Positions 17,730 through 26,737 of a stretch of DNA of 64,000 bases are shown here, one piece after another. The position numbers were made by a program, and so were the translations under genes. Every line of letters begins with the position of its first letter. Within the stretch, counting starts at the first letter, position 1. This DNA is from Solibacillus sp040274725 (lineage in GTDB: Bacteria > Bacillota > Bacilli > Bacillales_A > Planococcaceae): assembly GCA_040274725.1 (NCBI GenBank), contig JBEMAQ010000003.1, positions 124,001 to 188,000 on the forward strand, in the 5' to 3' direction. Under the pieces are notes generated by a model. That model did no database searches. It was not told the DNA's origin and saw nothing but the letters and a program-made list of their open reading frames with translations.

Positions 17730-19430
17730 TTATTCGTTTACTAATACAACTTGTACACGTAATTGGCTATCTAGTAATAGCACTAAGCGGTCATGCACCT
17801 TCAAGTCAGCTGGCTGAATCACCTTGCCATCTTTAATGATCATTGCTTTGGCTAAATCATAGCTATTTTCACCGAAGTACGACCAGTTTCCTGAAGATGT
17901 CCACTGGCTCACGTCTTTTACTGACACTGTATTACGCGTTATTTTGTCGATGCGACCTGTCGTTGTAATTTCTGCACGCTTCGTTGCATCCGATAAATAC
18001 ATGGCTTGAATATGTCCATCTTTTTCATAGAAATAACCATAGTAGTAGTCTTCATATAAGAATAACTCATCTTGTGGAATGATTTTCACCTTTGTATTAC
18101 CGTTTAGTTCATCCGCTCTTGTCGAGTTACTATATGCAAGAACAGTCGGTGTTGTCGTCTGTTTCCAGAAGTTGTTTTCAAAAATACGTAATTCATCAAG
18201 CTCTACTAAGTAGTTGTCGATATCTGCAAGCGTAATTTTACCGAAGTATAAGTTATGCTTCGCTAAGTTTGGTGATGTGAAGCTATCATTTGTAATGTTC
18301 GCTACATGCGCATATTTACTGCTCGTATTGCCGTCTGTCACCACATACATTGTGCCGCTTGCTGCAAGTGATGTAGCATCTACTAAGCGACCATTACGCA
18401 CTAAAATCGAGCCCGCATGGTAATAAAGTTGCCCTGCTGTTTCTAATTTGAAGAAGTTATACGTTGTGTTGACACCTGTTAACGGCTGATAGAATGTACG
18501 CTCATTTTGCGTAAGCACTACCATCTTCTTCACAACTTCCTTACTAAATTGCTTCACTGTTACGTAATACAAATCACTATTACGATAGTTTTTCAATTGA
18601 TTTTTCGTAATTTCCTTATTGCCTGCATAAATGGATGTGGCGTTCGTAAATGAAAATACGGTTTGGTTATTCGTTGTCGATTGACCGAATGCCCAGTTTG
18701 CAAATGGATGTGGATTTTTTACGGTAATCGTATTTTCCATTGCATTGACCGTATTTAATTGTGCTTTGTATAAGTTTTCAATGAGTACGCCTGTCGCAAT
18801 GATTTCAAGGCTCGCAACGGCTGAAGAGTTCATACCTGAAAAATGCAGCTTCACGCGGTCCCCTTCATATAACGTACTTAAATCCACACTTTGTGAATCT
18901 TTAAAATAAGTTGTATTGCTATTTACATAGTAAGTTTGCGTCGTATTCGCATTCAGTGGCTTTCCTGCCTCTGGTTGAATCGAGCTCCCGTCTAGCTTCA
19001 CGGTAATAAATAAGCCGTTCGGATCAATCTTTGTGACAACCCCTGCTTTATGCTTACTTTCTGCCACAATGGCACTTTCCTCAATGTCAATCGACGTACC
19101 GCGCAGCTCCGTTACTTTATTGAAATTGCGCTCAAATGTCACAGGCATCCCTTTTTTAAAGCCCTGCGGTGTCGTCACTGTATTATTGACATACAAATAA
19201 ATTTTATTGGCATCAATGGCATATTGCGCGGTGCGGCCACTTTCATTTTCTAATGTCACCTTGCTCAGCACCGATTTTACTGTGCCATCCGGCTGTGTCG
19301 CATCCGCATATGTAAATTCGACAAATGTAAAGCTTGTCGCTGCTTGTACAGGCTGCGTTAATGGAACAAGTGTCACCATTAATACAACCGCTACTAAAAT
19401 CATTGAAATCTTTTGTAATCCTTTCAACAA
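17730..19430 (-). CDS. Large secreted protein of unknown function
   Basis: 566 aa from a TTG start behind AAGGAGG. The signal peptide is MLKGLQKISMILVAVVLMVT with cleavage near PVQAA. The mature protein is Asn/Thr/Tyr-rich and beta-strand-like throughout, with no SLH domain seen. It is the first gene of an operon with two SLH proteins, so it may be a cell-surface partner held by them. No family recognised. Confidence 0.75.
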   Translation of the reverse strand: MLKGLQKISMILVAVVLMVTLVPLTQPVQAATSFTFVEFTYADATQPDGTVKSVLSKVTLENESGRTAQYAIDANKIYLYVNNTVTTPQGFKKGMPVTFERNFNKVTELRGTSIDIEESAIVAESKHKAGVVTKIDPNGLFITVKLDGSSIQPEAGKPLNANTTQTYYVNSNTTYFKDSQSVDLSTLYEGDRVKLHFSGMNSSAVASLEIIATGVLIENLYKAQLNTVNAMENTITVKNPHPFANWAFGQSTTNNQTVFSFTNATSIYAGNKEITKNQLKNYRNSDLYYVTVKQFSKEVVKKMVVLTQNERTFYQPLTGVNTTYNFFKLETAGQLYYHAGSILVRNGRLVDATSLAASGTMYVVTDGNTSSKYAHVANITNDSFTSPNLAKHNLYFGKITLADIDNYLVELDELRIFENNFWKQTTTPTVLAYSNSTRADELNGNTKVKIIPQDELFLYEDYYYGYFYEKDGHIQAMYLSDATKRAEITTTGRIDKITRNTVSVKDVSQWTSSGNWSYFGENSYDLAKAMIIKDGKVIQPADLKVHDRLVLLLDSQLRVQVVLVNE

Positions 19431-19446
19431 TCCCTCTCTCCTCCTT

Positions 19447-20140
19447 TATGTTACTCAAATTGAGCAAAAACACTTTAAATAGTTGGCTAGTTTTATTATG
19501 CAGGAGTTGATTTCCGCTGCAGGGGACGCTTTCCGCGGGCACGGCTCCAACTATTTCTTTTGCTGCCATACGGCGCAGCAAAAGAAAGGATTTTCCGCGC
19601 GTGCTGTTCCCGCAGGAGCCGCCCCTTCTCCTCCAATCAACTGCGTATTCGTCAAGGTGTTGCTTTTTAATTAAACGATTAAAAGCTCCAACTTCTAAAG
19701 AAAATGTTTGCTTTAAATAAAAAGGCAAGCTGTATAGAAAAGCAGTGCATTTATTTTTCCTTTGAAATAAAATGCAACATTTCCTACTGTAGCGATTCCA
19801 TCGAGAAAACTACACAGAATGAGTGCTTTAATAAAAATCTCTTTTTAAATGCTAAGTTGCACCTGATAAAAAGTGCCATAAAAGCCACACCTTAATTTTA
19901 GCTAGCTGATTGGAGTGCAGGGCGGGCGACTCCTTGGGGAAAGAGCGTGTGCGGAAAATCCAATGTTCCCGGCTCCGTCCGGGAAAGGAACAAATGCTAA
20001 GAGCGCCACGTCCTGTGGCAACGCATTTGTAGCCGGCATCGTGCCAGCCTCCACGCCCCCAGGAAAGCGCCCGACCGGAACGGAAATCAGCCCTTATTAC
20101 AAAACTACCAATTATTCAAAGGAAATTTACTCATTATAAG
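19447..20140. repeat. Composite inverted-repeat element, copy 2
   Basis: This is a second ~690-bp copy of the element at 10975-11668, in the same orientation. It sits just upstream of the extracellular operon, with the left arm at about 19450-19660 and the right arm at about 19905-20140. The two arms are inverted copies of each other. Outer flanks also pair (TTGAGCAAAAACACTTTAAA against the right-end TTTCAAAG...TTTACTCATTATAA). Here the twin-hairpin module is in the right arm, and the left arm is uninterrupted. No transposase or credible protein is encoded. Confidence 0.85.
19990..20047 (-). repeat. Twin-hairpin module, copy 2 (in composite repeat 2)
   Basis: Read on the minus strand, hairpin 1 comes first (pairing in GCCGGCATCGTGCCAGC, 20032-20048). 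Hairpin 2 follows, with outer stem ACAAATGC / GCATTTGT (19990-19997 with 20023-20030) around an inner GCCAC / GTGGC hairpin (20005-20019). The outer stem is identical to that of copy 1 while the inner stems differ with base pairing kept. It lies at a different position within the arm than copy 1. Confidence 0.7.
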
Positions 20141-20311
20141 ATATTACTTACAAATCACTTAAATTATATCAAAATAAAATTTTACGATGTTGATGATTCG
20201 GCATTTTTAACATTACATTAATTTTCCATCCACATTATAACAAAAAAACAGTTTCCAACCAAATGATGCCATGCACAAATTATGGCGCAATTGCTTCATT
20301 GCGCCACGCAT

Positions 20312-20485
20312 TTATACTGACACATCTATTGTATGACCTGCTGTTGGATGTGGTGCGTCGAGTATTTCTACTACCTGCTCTGCACTTTGCTGTTGGATTT
20401 CCATTGCCTGCTTCGTTACGGCAAGTGATACGCTTTGCATCAATTGTGATTGATTCATTGCGATTGATAATGCTGCGATGTCCAT
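20312..20485 (-). CDS. YjfB family small protein
   Basis: 57 aa, MDIAALSIAMNQSQLMQSVS onward, matching the short YjfB family (annotated as putative motility proteins, function not proven). The pattern is MDIAALS...AMNQ..L..SVSLAV.KQAM followed by a Gln-rich helix. The ATG at 20485 is preceded by a GGGGGG run at about 9 nt; a GTG at 20494 overlaps that site. It stands alone between composite repeat 2 and engB. Confidence 0.75.
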   Translation of the reverse strand: MDIAALSIAMNQSQLMQSVSLAVTKQAMEIQQQSAEQVVEILDAPHPTAGHTIDVSV

Positions 20486-20568
20486 ATTATGCACCCCCCT
20501 ACACCTTTTATCGGTTAAAGTGCTATATCATCAAGACTTTTCTTTTATCTTTTACACAACAAACGTAA

Positions 20569-20607
20569 AAACGCCTCCCAAAGTTTTATACCTTTGAGAG
20601 ACGTTCC
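20569..20607 (-). terminator. Terminator after engB
   Basis: On the minus strand AACGTCTCTCAAAGG pairs with CTTTGGGAGGCGTT across a short AT-rich loop and is followed by TTTT. It starts right at the engB stop. Confidence 0.75.
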
Positions 20608-20609
20608 TA

Positions 20610-21197
20610 CTATTCGCCTAAGCGCGATTCAATTTCTTGCCAAGCTTCCTCGAAACCTAATCCCTTTTCAGAAGAGAACACAAGTAGCGGGTCACCCGGC
20701 TCCATGTCTAATGTTTCCTTGACAATCTTTTTGTGCTTATCCCATTTGCCTTTCGGGATTTTGTCTGCCTTTGTCGCAACAACAATAACCGGGATGTTGT
20801 AATGCTTTAAGAAGTCATACATCATACGGTCATCCGCTGTTGGCGAATGGCGCAAGTCGACAATTAATACAACCGCTTTTAGCGGCTCGCGGCTCATGAA
20901 GTACTTTTCAATCATTTTCCCCCATGCTGCACGCTCTGATTTTGATACTTTTGCATAACCGTAGCCTGGTACGTCAACGAAAAACAGTTGCTCTTCAATT
21001 TTGTAAAAGTTGAGTTGCTGTGTTTTCCCTGGCTTTGACGAAATACGTGCCATTGCCTTACGACCAATCATACGATTAATAAATGACGATTTCCCTACGT
21101 TAGAGCGACCTGCTAACGCAAACTCTGGTAAACCATCTTCCGGAAATTGCTCGGGACGTACGAAGCTCCCGATCATTTCAACGTTATGGACTTTCAT
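20610..21197 (-). CDS. engB: Ribosome biogenesis GTP-binding protein EngB/YsxC
   Basis: 195 aa TrmE-Era-EngA-EngB-type GTPase needed for 50S subunit assembly. G motifs: G1 GRSNVGKSSF (about 31-40), G2 region GKTQQLNFY, G3 DVPGYGYAK, G4 VATKADKIPKG. It follows lonA by 3 nt, with its ribosome site inside the end of lonA, as in B. subtilis where ysxC lies downstream of lonA. Confidence 0.96.
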   Translation of the reverse strand: MKVHNVEMIGSFVRPEQFPEDGLPEFALAGRSNVGKSSFINRMIGRKAMARISSKPGKTQQLNFYKIEEQLFFVDVPGYGYAKVSKSERAAWGKMIEKYFMSREPLKAVVLIVDLRHSPTADDRMMYDFLKHYNIPVIVVATKADKIPKGKWDKHKKIVKETLDMEPGDPLLVFSSEKGLGFEEAWQEIESRLGE

Positions 21198-21200
21198 TGT

Positions 21201-23519
21201 TTAAAAACCTCCGTCTAATGCCAGTGCAAGCACTTCCTCCGCTTGTGACACTAGTTTAAATGTGAGCTGCTGACGAACCTCTTCTGGGATATCGTCAATA
21301 TCACGCTCGTTATCTTTCGGTAAAATGACCATTGTTAAGCCTGCACGGTGCGCACTTAGTGATTTCTCTTTCAATCCACCAATTGGCAACACGCGGCCAC
21401 GCAATGTAATTTCACCTGTCATACCGATTTCACGCTTGATTGCCTTACCAGTAATGGCTGAGACAATTGCTGTTGTCATCGTCACACCAGCAGAAGGCCC
21501 ATCCTTTGGTACAGCACCTTCTGGCACGTGAATGTGTAAATCATGTGTATCAAAGAAATCTGCTTCAAGCCCTAGCTTATGCGTTAATGTACGCACATAC
21601 GAAAGCGAGATGTGTGCCGATTCCTTCATCACATCACCGAGTTTCCCCGTTAATTGCAGTTTCCCTTTACCTGGCACAAGTGAAACCTCTATTTGCAGCG
21701 TATCGCCACCAACCGTTGTATACGCAAGACCTGTTGCGACACCCACTTGGTTTTCCACTTCCGCTTGCCCATATCGGTAGCGGTGCTTGCCTAGCATATC
21801 TACGAGCACTTTTGAGCTGACCGTTACTTTTTTCTTCTCAGCCGAAACAATTATTTTCGCTGCTTTACGGCATACTGTTGCCACTTGACGCTCAAGTCCG
21901 CGGACACCCGCCTCACGCGTATAGTAACGAATTAAATCTGTAATCGCTTCTTCCTTAATGAGTAGCTGCGCCTTCTTCAAGCCGTGCTCCTTCATTTGCT
22001 TCGGAATTAAGTGATTTTTTGTAATTTCGATTTTTTCGTATTCTGTATAGCCTGCAATCGAAATGACTTCCATCCGGTCAAGGAGTGGCCCTGGAATTGT
22101 ACTTAAATCATTTGCTGTTGCGATAAATAGCACATCTGATAAGTTATACGGCTCTTCGATATAGTGGTCACTAAATGAATTGTTTTGCTCTGGGTCAAGT
22201 ACCTCAAGCATGGCCGCTGACGGATCACCGCGGAAATCATTCGACATTTTATCGATTTCATCCAGCAAGAATACCGGATTTGTCGTCGCCGCTTTTTTCA
22301 TCCCTTGAATAATACGTCCTGGCATTGCCCCAACATACGTACGACGGTGCCCACGGATTTCTGACTCATCACGCACACCACCAAGTGATACGCGGACAAA
22401 TTTACGATCTAAGCTTTCTGCAACCGAACGCGCCAAGCTCGTTTTACCGACACCTGGAGGACCAACTAAACAAATAATCGGACCGCGTAAGTTGTTCATT
22501 AACTGACGCACAGATAAATATTCTAAAATACGCTCTTTTACTTTTTCTAAGCCGTCATGGTCACGGTTTAAAATTTCTTCCGCGTACGTAATATCTAAAC
22601 GATCCTCTGTTTTTTCGCTCCACGGGATATTGACTAGCCATTCCACGTAGTTACGAATCACACCGCTCTCGGCACTTGCTGCTGGCAATTTCTCGTAACG
22701 ATCAAGCTCTTTTAACGCAACCTTTTTCGTTGACTCTGGCATGCCTGCTGCGTCGATTTTTTTGCGCAGTTCCGCTACTTCGCCTGCCTTACCATCACGG
22801 TCACCAAGCTCTGTTTGAATCGCCTTCATTTGCTCGCGCAGGTAGTACTCTTTTTGTGTACGCTCCATTGCTTGCTTTACTTTTGTGTTGATTTTCTTTT
22901 CAAGCTGCAGAATCTCCTGCTCATCATGTAAGCGAATAATTAAGTGGTCAAGACGCTTTTTAATGTTAATCATTTCAAGCACTTCTTGTTTTTCCGCTAC
23001 CTTAATCGGTAAATGCGTCGTAATGACATCCGCTAAACGACCAGGCTCTTCGATGTCATAAACTGATTCGATAATTTCTGTCGTAATTTTGCTTGATGAT
23101 TTTGCGTATTTTTCGAAGCCTGCAAATAATGCACGCATTAATGCCTCTGTTTCAGGATCTTTATACGTAGCGTCCTCGTATGTTTCAACATTAACAACGG
23201 TAAACTTCTCTTCCTCACGGTAATGAAGAATTTTCCCACGATTTACACCTTCAACTAAAATACGTAACGTGTTGTTTGGCAACTTCAACATTTGCTTCAC
23301 ACGAACGACCGTACCTACTTGATATAAATCTTTCTTTGCCGGTGATTCAACACGTAAATCCTTCTGTGTCGCTAAAAAAATCATACTGTCATCTAACATG
23401 GCTTGTTCAAGCGCTGCTACTGAACGCTCGCGACCTACATCAATATGTAGCACCATGGTCGGAAATACTAATAAACCTCGTAAAGGTAATAATGGCATAT
23501 TTTGTTTAATTTCTGTCAT
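21201..23519 (-). CDS. lonA: ATP-dependent endopeptidase Lon (LonA)
   Basis: Cytosolic AAA+ protease that degrades misfolded and regulatory proteins. It is 772 aa from ATG 23519 (MTEIKQNMPLLPLRGLLVFP), with GGAGGT 10 nt upstream; the GTG at 23531 overlaps that site. Order: N-terminal substrate domain (1-~200), coiled coil, AAA+ module with Walker A GPPGVGKTS and Walker B LLDEID, then the protease domain with catalytic serine in PKDGPSAGVT and lysine in GGLKEKSLSAHRAG. The B. subtilis order clpX-lonB-lonA is reduced here to clpX-lonA. Confidence 0.97.
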   Translation of the reverse strand: MTEIKQNMPLLPLRGLLVFPTMVLHIDVGRERSVAALEQAMLDDSMIFLATQKDLRVESPAKKDLYQVGTVVRVKQMLKLPNNTLRILVEGVNRGKILHYREEEKFTVVNVETYEDATYKDPETEALMRALFAGFEKYAKSSSKITTEIIESVYDIEEPGRLADVITTHLPIKVAEKQEVLEMINIKKRLDHLIIRLHDEQEILQLEKKINTKVKQAMERTQKEYYLREQMKAIQTELGDRDGKAGEVAELRKKIDAAGMPESTKKVALKELDRYEKLPAASAESGVIRNYVEWLVNIPWSEKTEDRLDITYAEEILNRDHDGLEKVKERILEYLSVRQLMNNLRGPIICLVGPPGVGKTSLARSVAESLDRKFVRVSLGGVRDESEIRGHRRTYVGAMPGRIIQGMKKAATTNPVFLLDEIDKMSNDFRGDPSAAMLEVLDPEQNNSFSDHYIEEPYNLSDVLFIATANDLSTIPGPLLDRMEVISIAGYTEYEKIEITKNHLIPKQMKEHGLKKAQLLIKEEAITDLIRYYTREAGVRGLERQVATVCRKAAKIIVSAEKKKVTVSSKVLVDMLGKHRYRYGQAEVENQVGVATGLAYTTVGGDTLQIEVSLVPGKGKLQLTGKLGDVMKESAHISLSYVRTLTHKLGLEADFFDTHDLHIHVPEGAVPKDGPSAGVTMTTAIVSAITGKAIKREIGMTGEITLRGRVLPIGGLKEKSLSAHRAGLTMVILPKDNERDIDDIPEEVRQQLTFKLVSQAEEVLALALDGGF

Positions 23520-23663
23520 GCGGGAATTCACCTCCGTCCAAGTTTTAAACGCCCCGCAACTGTAGTATGTGGAAACTAGCCCATTCTATAATCAATTAAG
23601 CCTCAACTAGAAGCTATAACTTCACTTAAAAAGATTCATCATATGTAACGCAAATTAGTTAAA

Positions 23664-23702
23664 AAGCTGACTTTCGACTTGTAATAAAGTCTAAGTCAGC
23701 TC
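23664..23702 (-). terminator. Terminator after clpX
   Basis: GCTGACTTAGACTTT...AAAGTCAGC pairs on the minus strand and is followed by TTTTT. It lies about 85 bp past the clpX stop and separates clpX from lonA. Confidence 0.7.
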
Positions 23703-23785
23703 CAAATTCAATATTTATCTTCATTCAGCATAAGACTTCCTTCTCTAGTAGGAGATGGATACTTCCTCAGTGAAGATCACCGAGC

Positions 23786-25051
23786 TTACGCTGATGTTTT
23801 TTCGCTGTCTGTATACTCTGTACCATCTGCTAATAATAGCTTTGGCACAGCTTTATCTGTAATTGTGGCAGCTGTGATGACACATTTTTTAATGTCTTCT
23901 TGAGACGGTAGTTCGAACATCACATCAAGCATTGTTGCTTCGATAATTGAACGCAGACCACGTGCACCTGTTTTACGCTCAATCGCTAACTTCGCAATTT
24001 CAACAAGTGCCTCATCTTCAAATTCAAGCTCTACATCATCAAGCTGAAGCATTTTTTGATATTGCTTCGCTAATGCATTTTTAGGCTCTGTTAAAATTTG
24101 AACAAGTGCATCTACATTTAATTGCTCAAGTGTTGCTAATACTGGTAAACGACCGATAAATTCAGGAATTAATCCGAATTTTAATAAGTCTTCAGGAATT
24201 AGCTGTGACATTAATGAAGTATCCTCTTCAACTACTTTACCAGCAGTTGCACCGAAGCCAATTACTTTTTCGCCTTGACGACGTTTAATAATTGTTTCGA
24301 TTCCATCAAATGCACCACCTACGATAAATAGGATGTTTGATGTATCGATTTGTAAAAACTCTTGGTGTGGATGCTTACGTCCGCCTTGTGGAGGCACACT
24401 TGCAACGGTTCCTTCAAGAATTTTTAGTAACGCTTGCTGTACACCTTCACCTGATACATCACGTGTAATCGATGGGTTTTCAGATTTACGTGCTACTTTA
24501 TCAATCTCATCAATATAAATAATCCCTTTTTCAGCACGCTCGATATCATAATCAGCCGCTTGGATTAATTTTAGCAAAATATTTTCAACGTCCTCACCAA
24601 CATAACCAGCTTCTGTCAAGCTTGTTGCATCAGCAATTGCAAATGGTACGTTTAGGATACGTGCTAAAGTTTGCGCAAGTAACGTTTTACCTGAACCTGT
24701 AGGCCCAATTAACACGATATTTGATTTTGATAATTCTACATCGTCAATTTTTGAGTTAGAATTTATACGTTTATAATGGTTGTACACGGCAACAGCAAGA
24801 GCTTTTTTCGCGCGCTCCTGTCCGATTACATACTCACCTAAAATGTTTAAAATTTCTTTCGGCTTTGGAATATCTTTGAACTCAATTTCCTCTTCCACGC
24901 CTAGCTCTTCTACAACAATCTCGGAGCATAGCTCGATACATTCATCACAAATGTAGACGCCAGGTCCTGCTACGAGCTTACGAACTTGTTCTTGTGGCTT
25001 TCCACAGAAAGAGCACTTTAAATTGCCTTTTTCATCATTAAATTTAAACAA
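23786..25051 (-). CDS. clpX: ATP-dependent Clp protease ATP-binding subunit ClpX
   Basis: AAA+ unfoldase feeding substrates to ClpP. It is 421 aa, full length. The N-terminal zinc-binding domain has CSFCGK and CDEC (residues 13-38). Walker A is GPTGSGKT, Walker B IIYIDEIDK, and the IGF-type ClpP-contact loop is VIGFGA (about 268-273). The start codon is TTG (MFKFNDEKG), preceded by GGGGTG at 7 nt. Located between tig and lonA as in other Bacillales. Confidence 0.97.
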   Translation of the reverse strand: MFKFNDEKGNLKCSFCGKPQEQVRKLVAGPGVYICDECIELCSEIVVEELGVEEEIEFKDIPKPKEILNILGEYVIGQERAKKALAVAVYNHYKRINSNSKIDDVELSKSNIVLIGPTGSGKTLLAQTLARILNVPFAIADATSLTEAGYVGEDVENILLKLIQAADYDIERAEKGIIYIDEIDKVARKSENPSITRDVSGEGVQQALLKILEGTVASVPPQGGRKHPHQEFLQIDTSNILFIVGGAFDGIETIIKRRQGEKVIGFGATAGKVVEEDTSLMSQLIPEDLLKFGLIPEFIGRLPVLATLEQLNVDALVQILTEPKNALAKQYQKMLQLDDVELEFEDEALVEIAKLAIERKTGARGLRSIIEATMLDVMFELPSQEDIKKCVITAATITDKAVPKLLLADGTEYTDSEKTSA

Positions 25052-25270
25052 TTTGTTTCACCCCTATTCAAGCAACAATCTTACAAGATTATTTGAAGAT
25101 TATCAAATATATTGAATCCTATTGTTACTTTTTATTCAATATTGCCTCTTTATGTATAAATTGCTTTATTAAGAAAATAGTTCTCTCTATGTATTACTTT
25201 ATTAATAAGTCCAGTATAAGACGCTCTTTATACAATTCACTTCATTATACGGTTTCTTTTGTTATTTGAC

Positions 25271-25307
25271 AAAACAAGGCACGGCAAAACAAACCGTACC
25301 TTGTTCA
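25271..25307 (-). terminator. Terminator of trigger factor gene
   Basis: AACAAGGTACGG / CCGTGCCTTGTT is a strong 12-bp stem followed by TTTG on the minus strand, about 30 bp after the tig stop. Confidence 0.85.
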
Positions 25308-25336
25308 AGTTTATTCTCTTATTCTCTTACAAACGA

Positions 25337-26626
25337 TTATTTAGAGATTTTAGCGTTTTCTACTAATAACTCAACTGTTTTTTGCGTACGGATATCGTTC
25401 TCAAGAACTGTCGTACCGCCTAAAGCAGTTAAAATTTGCTCGTTTGTCATACCGAATTGAGCAGCCATTTTTTCTAATTCTGCATCGATATCTGCTTGAG
25501 ATACTTCGATTGCTTCAGCAGCAGCGATTGCTTCTAAAGTTAATGAAACGCGTACACGTTGCTCTGCATCAGCAGTCATTTGCGTGCGTAATGCCGCTTC
25601 GTCTTGACCTGAGAATTGGTAGTAAAGTTCAAGGTTCATACCTTGCATTTGTAAGCGTTGACCGAATTCTTGTAACATGCGGTCTACTTCGTTGTTTACC
25701 ATTGAAGCTGGAATTTCAACTTCAGCGTTTTCAGCAGCTTTTTCTACTAACTCGTCACGTAATGTGCCTTCAGCGTCAGCTTCTTTTTGTGCTTTTGTTT
25801 CTTCTTTGATTTTCGCGCGTAAAGCGTCTAAACCTTCTACTTCTGGATCGATTTCTTTTGCAAAGTCATCGTTTAATTCTGGAAGTACTTTTGTTTTAAC
25901 TTCTTTAATTGCTACCACGAATTTCGCTTCTTTACCAGCAAGCTCTGCCGCGTGGTACTCTTCTGGGAACGTAACTAATACGTCTTTAGAATCGCCAGCT
26001 TTTGAACCTACTAATTGCTCTTCGAAACCTGGGATGAATGAACCAGAACCGATTTCAAGTGCGTAATCTTCGCCTTTACCGCCTTCGAATGCTTCTTCAC
26101 CTACGAAACCTTCGAAATCGATTACAGCTGTATCGCCTTCAACGATTGCTTCATCTTCTTTAATTTCTAATTCAGCTTTTTTCGCTAATTGAGCTGTAAT
26201 TTGCTCTTCAACTTCTGCATCTGTTACTTCAGTTGATAATTTAGCAACTTCTAAGCCTTTGTATTCGCCTAATTTTGGTTCTGGTTTCACTGTTACTGTA
26301 GCAGTGTAAGTGAAGTCAGTCCCTTTAGCGAAGTTTTCTGTACCGTCGATTTCTGGGTAATCAACTGGCTCGATACCCGCTTCATCTAATGCTGCTGGGT
26401 AAGTTGTGTTAATGATGATTTCTAAAGCGTCTTGGTAAAGAGACTCTACACCATACATTTTTTCGAACATTGGACGAGGCATTTTTCCTTTACGGAAACC
26501 TGGTGCGTTAATTTGCTTTACAACTTTTTGGAAAGCTTGATCTAAAGCTTTGTCTACTTCTACAGCTGCAACCTCGATTGTTAATAAACCTTGGTTACCT
26601 TCTTGTTTTTCCCATTTAACTGACAT
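25337..26626 (-). CDS. tig: Trigger factor, ribosome-associated chaperone and peptidyl-prolyl isomerase
   Basis: 429 aa, full length. The N-terminal ribosome-binding domain holds the GFRKGKMPR signature (about 43-51). The FKBP-type PPIase domain is central (about 160-245, GDTAVIDFEGFVGEEAFEGG). A helical C-terminal chaperone domain follows. It binds near the ribosomal exit tunnel and shields nascent chains. The ATG has GGAGG 8 nt upstream. It lies between clpX and the TPR gene as in B. subtilis. Confidence 0.97.
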   Translation of the reverse strand: MSVKWEKQEGNQGLLTIEVAAVEVDKALDQAFQKVVKQINAPGFRKGKMPRPMFEKMYGVESLYQDALEIIINTTYPAALDEAGIEPVDYPEIDGTENFAKGTDFTYTATVTVKPEPKLGEYKGLEVAKLSTEVTDAEVEEQITAQLAKKAELEIKEDEAIVEGDTAVIDFEGFVGEEAFEGGKGEDYALEIGSGSFIPGFEEQLVGSKAGDSKDVLVTFPEEYHAAELAGKEAKFVVAIKEVKTKVLPELNDDFAKEIDPEVEGLDALRAKIKEETKAQKEADAEGTLRDELVEKAAENAEVEIPASMVNNEVDRMLQEFGQRLQMQGMNLELYYQFSGQDEAALRTQMTADAEQRVRVSLTLEAIAAAEAIEVSQADIDAELEKMAAQFGMTNEQILTALGGTTVLENDIRTQKTVELLVENAKISK

Positions 26627-26737
26627 TTATATTACCTCCAAAATTAAATTACGTTCGTTAGACAAACCATCATATTTACGATTTTGACAACCATTTAAGT
26701 ATAGCATAGATAGCAGATGTTTCAACTTTTTTCACTG

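Noticed and set aside
19243..19728. 161-codon minus-strand frame across composite repeat 2 and the start of the secreted-protein gene
   Set aside because: It overlaps a real gene antisense and the repeat arm, has no start context and has unusual composition.
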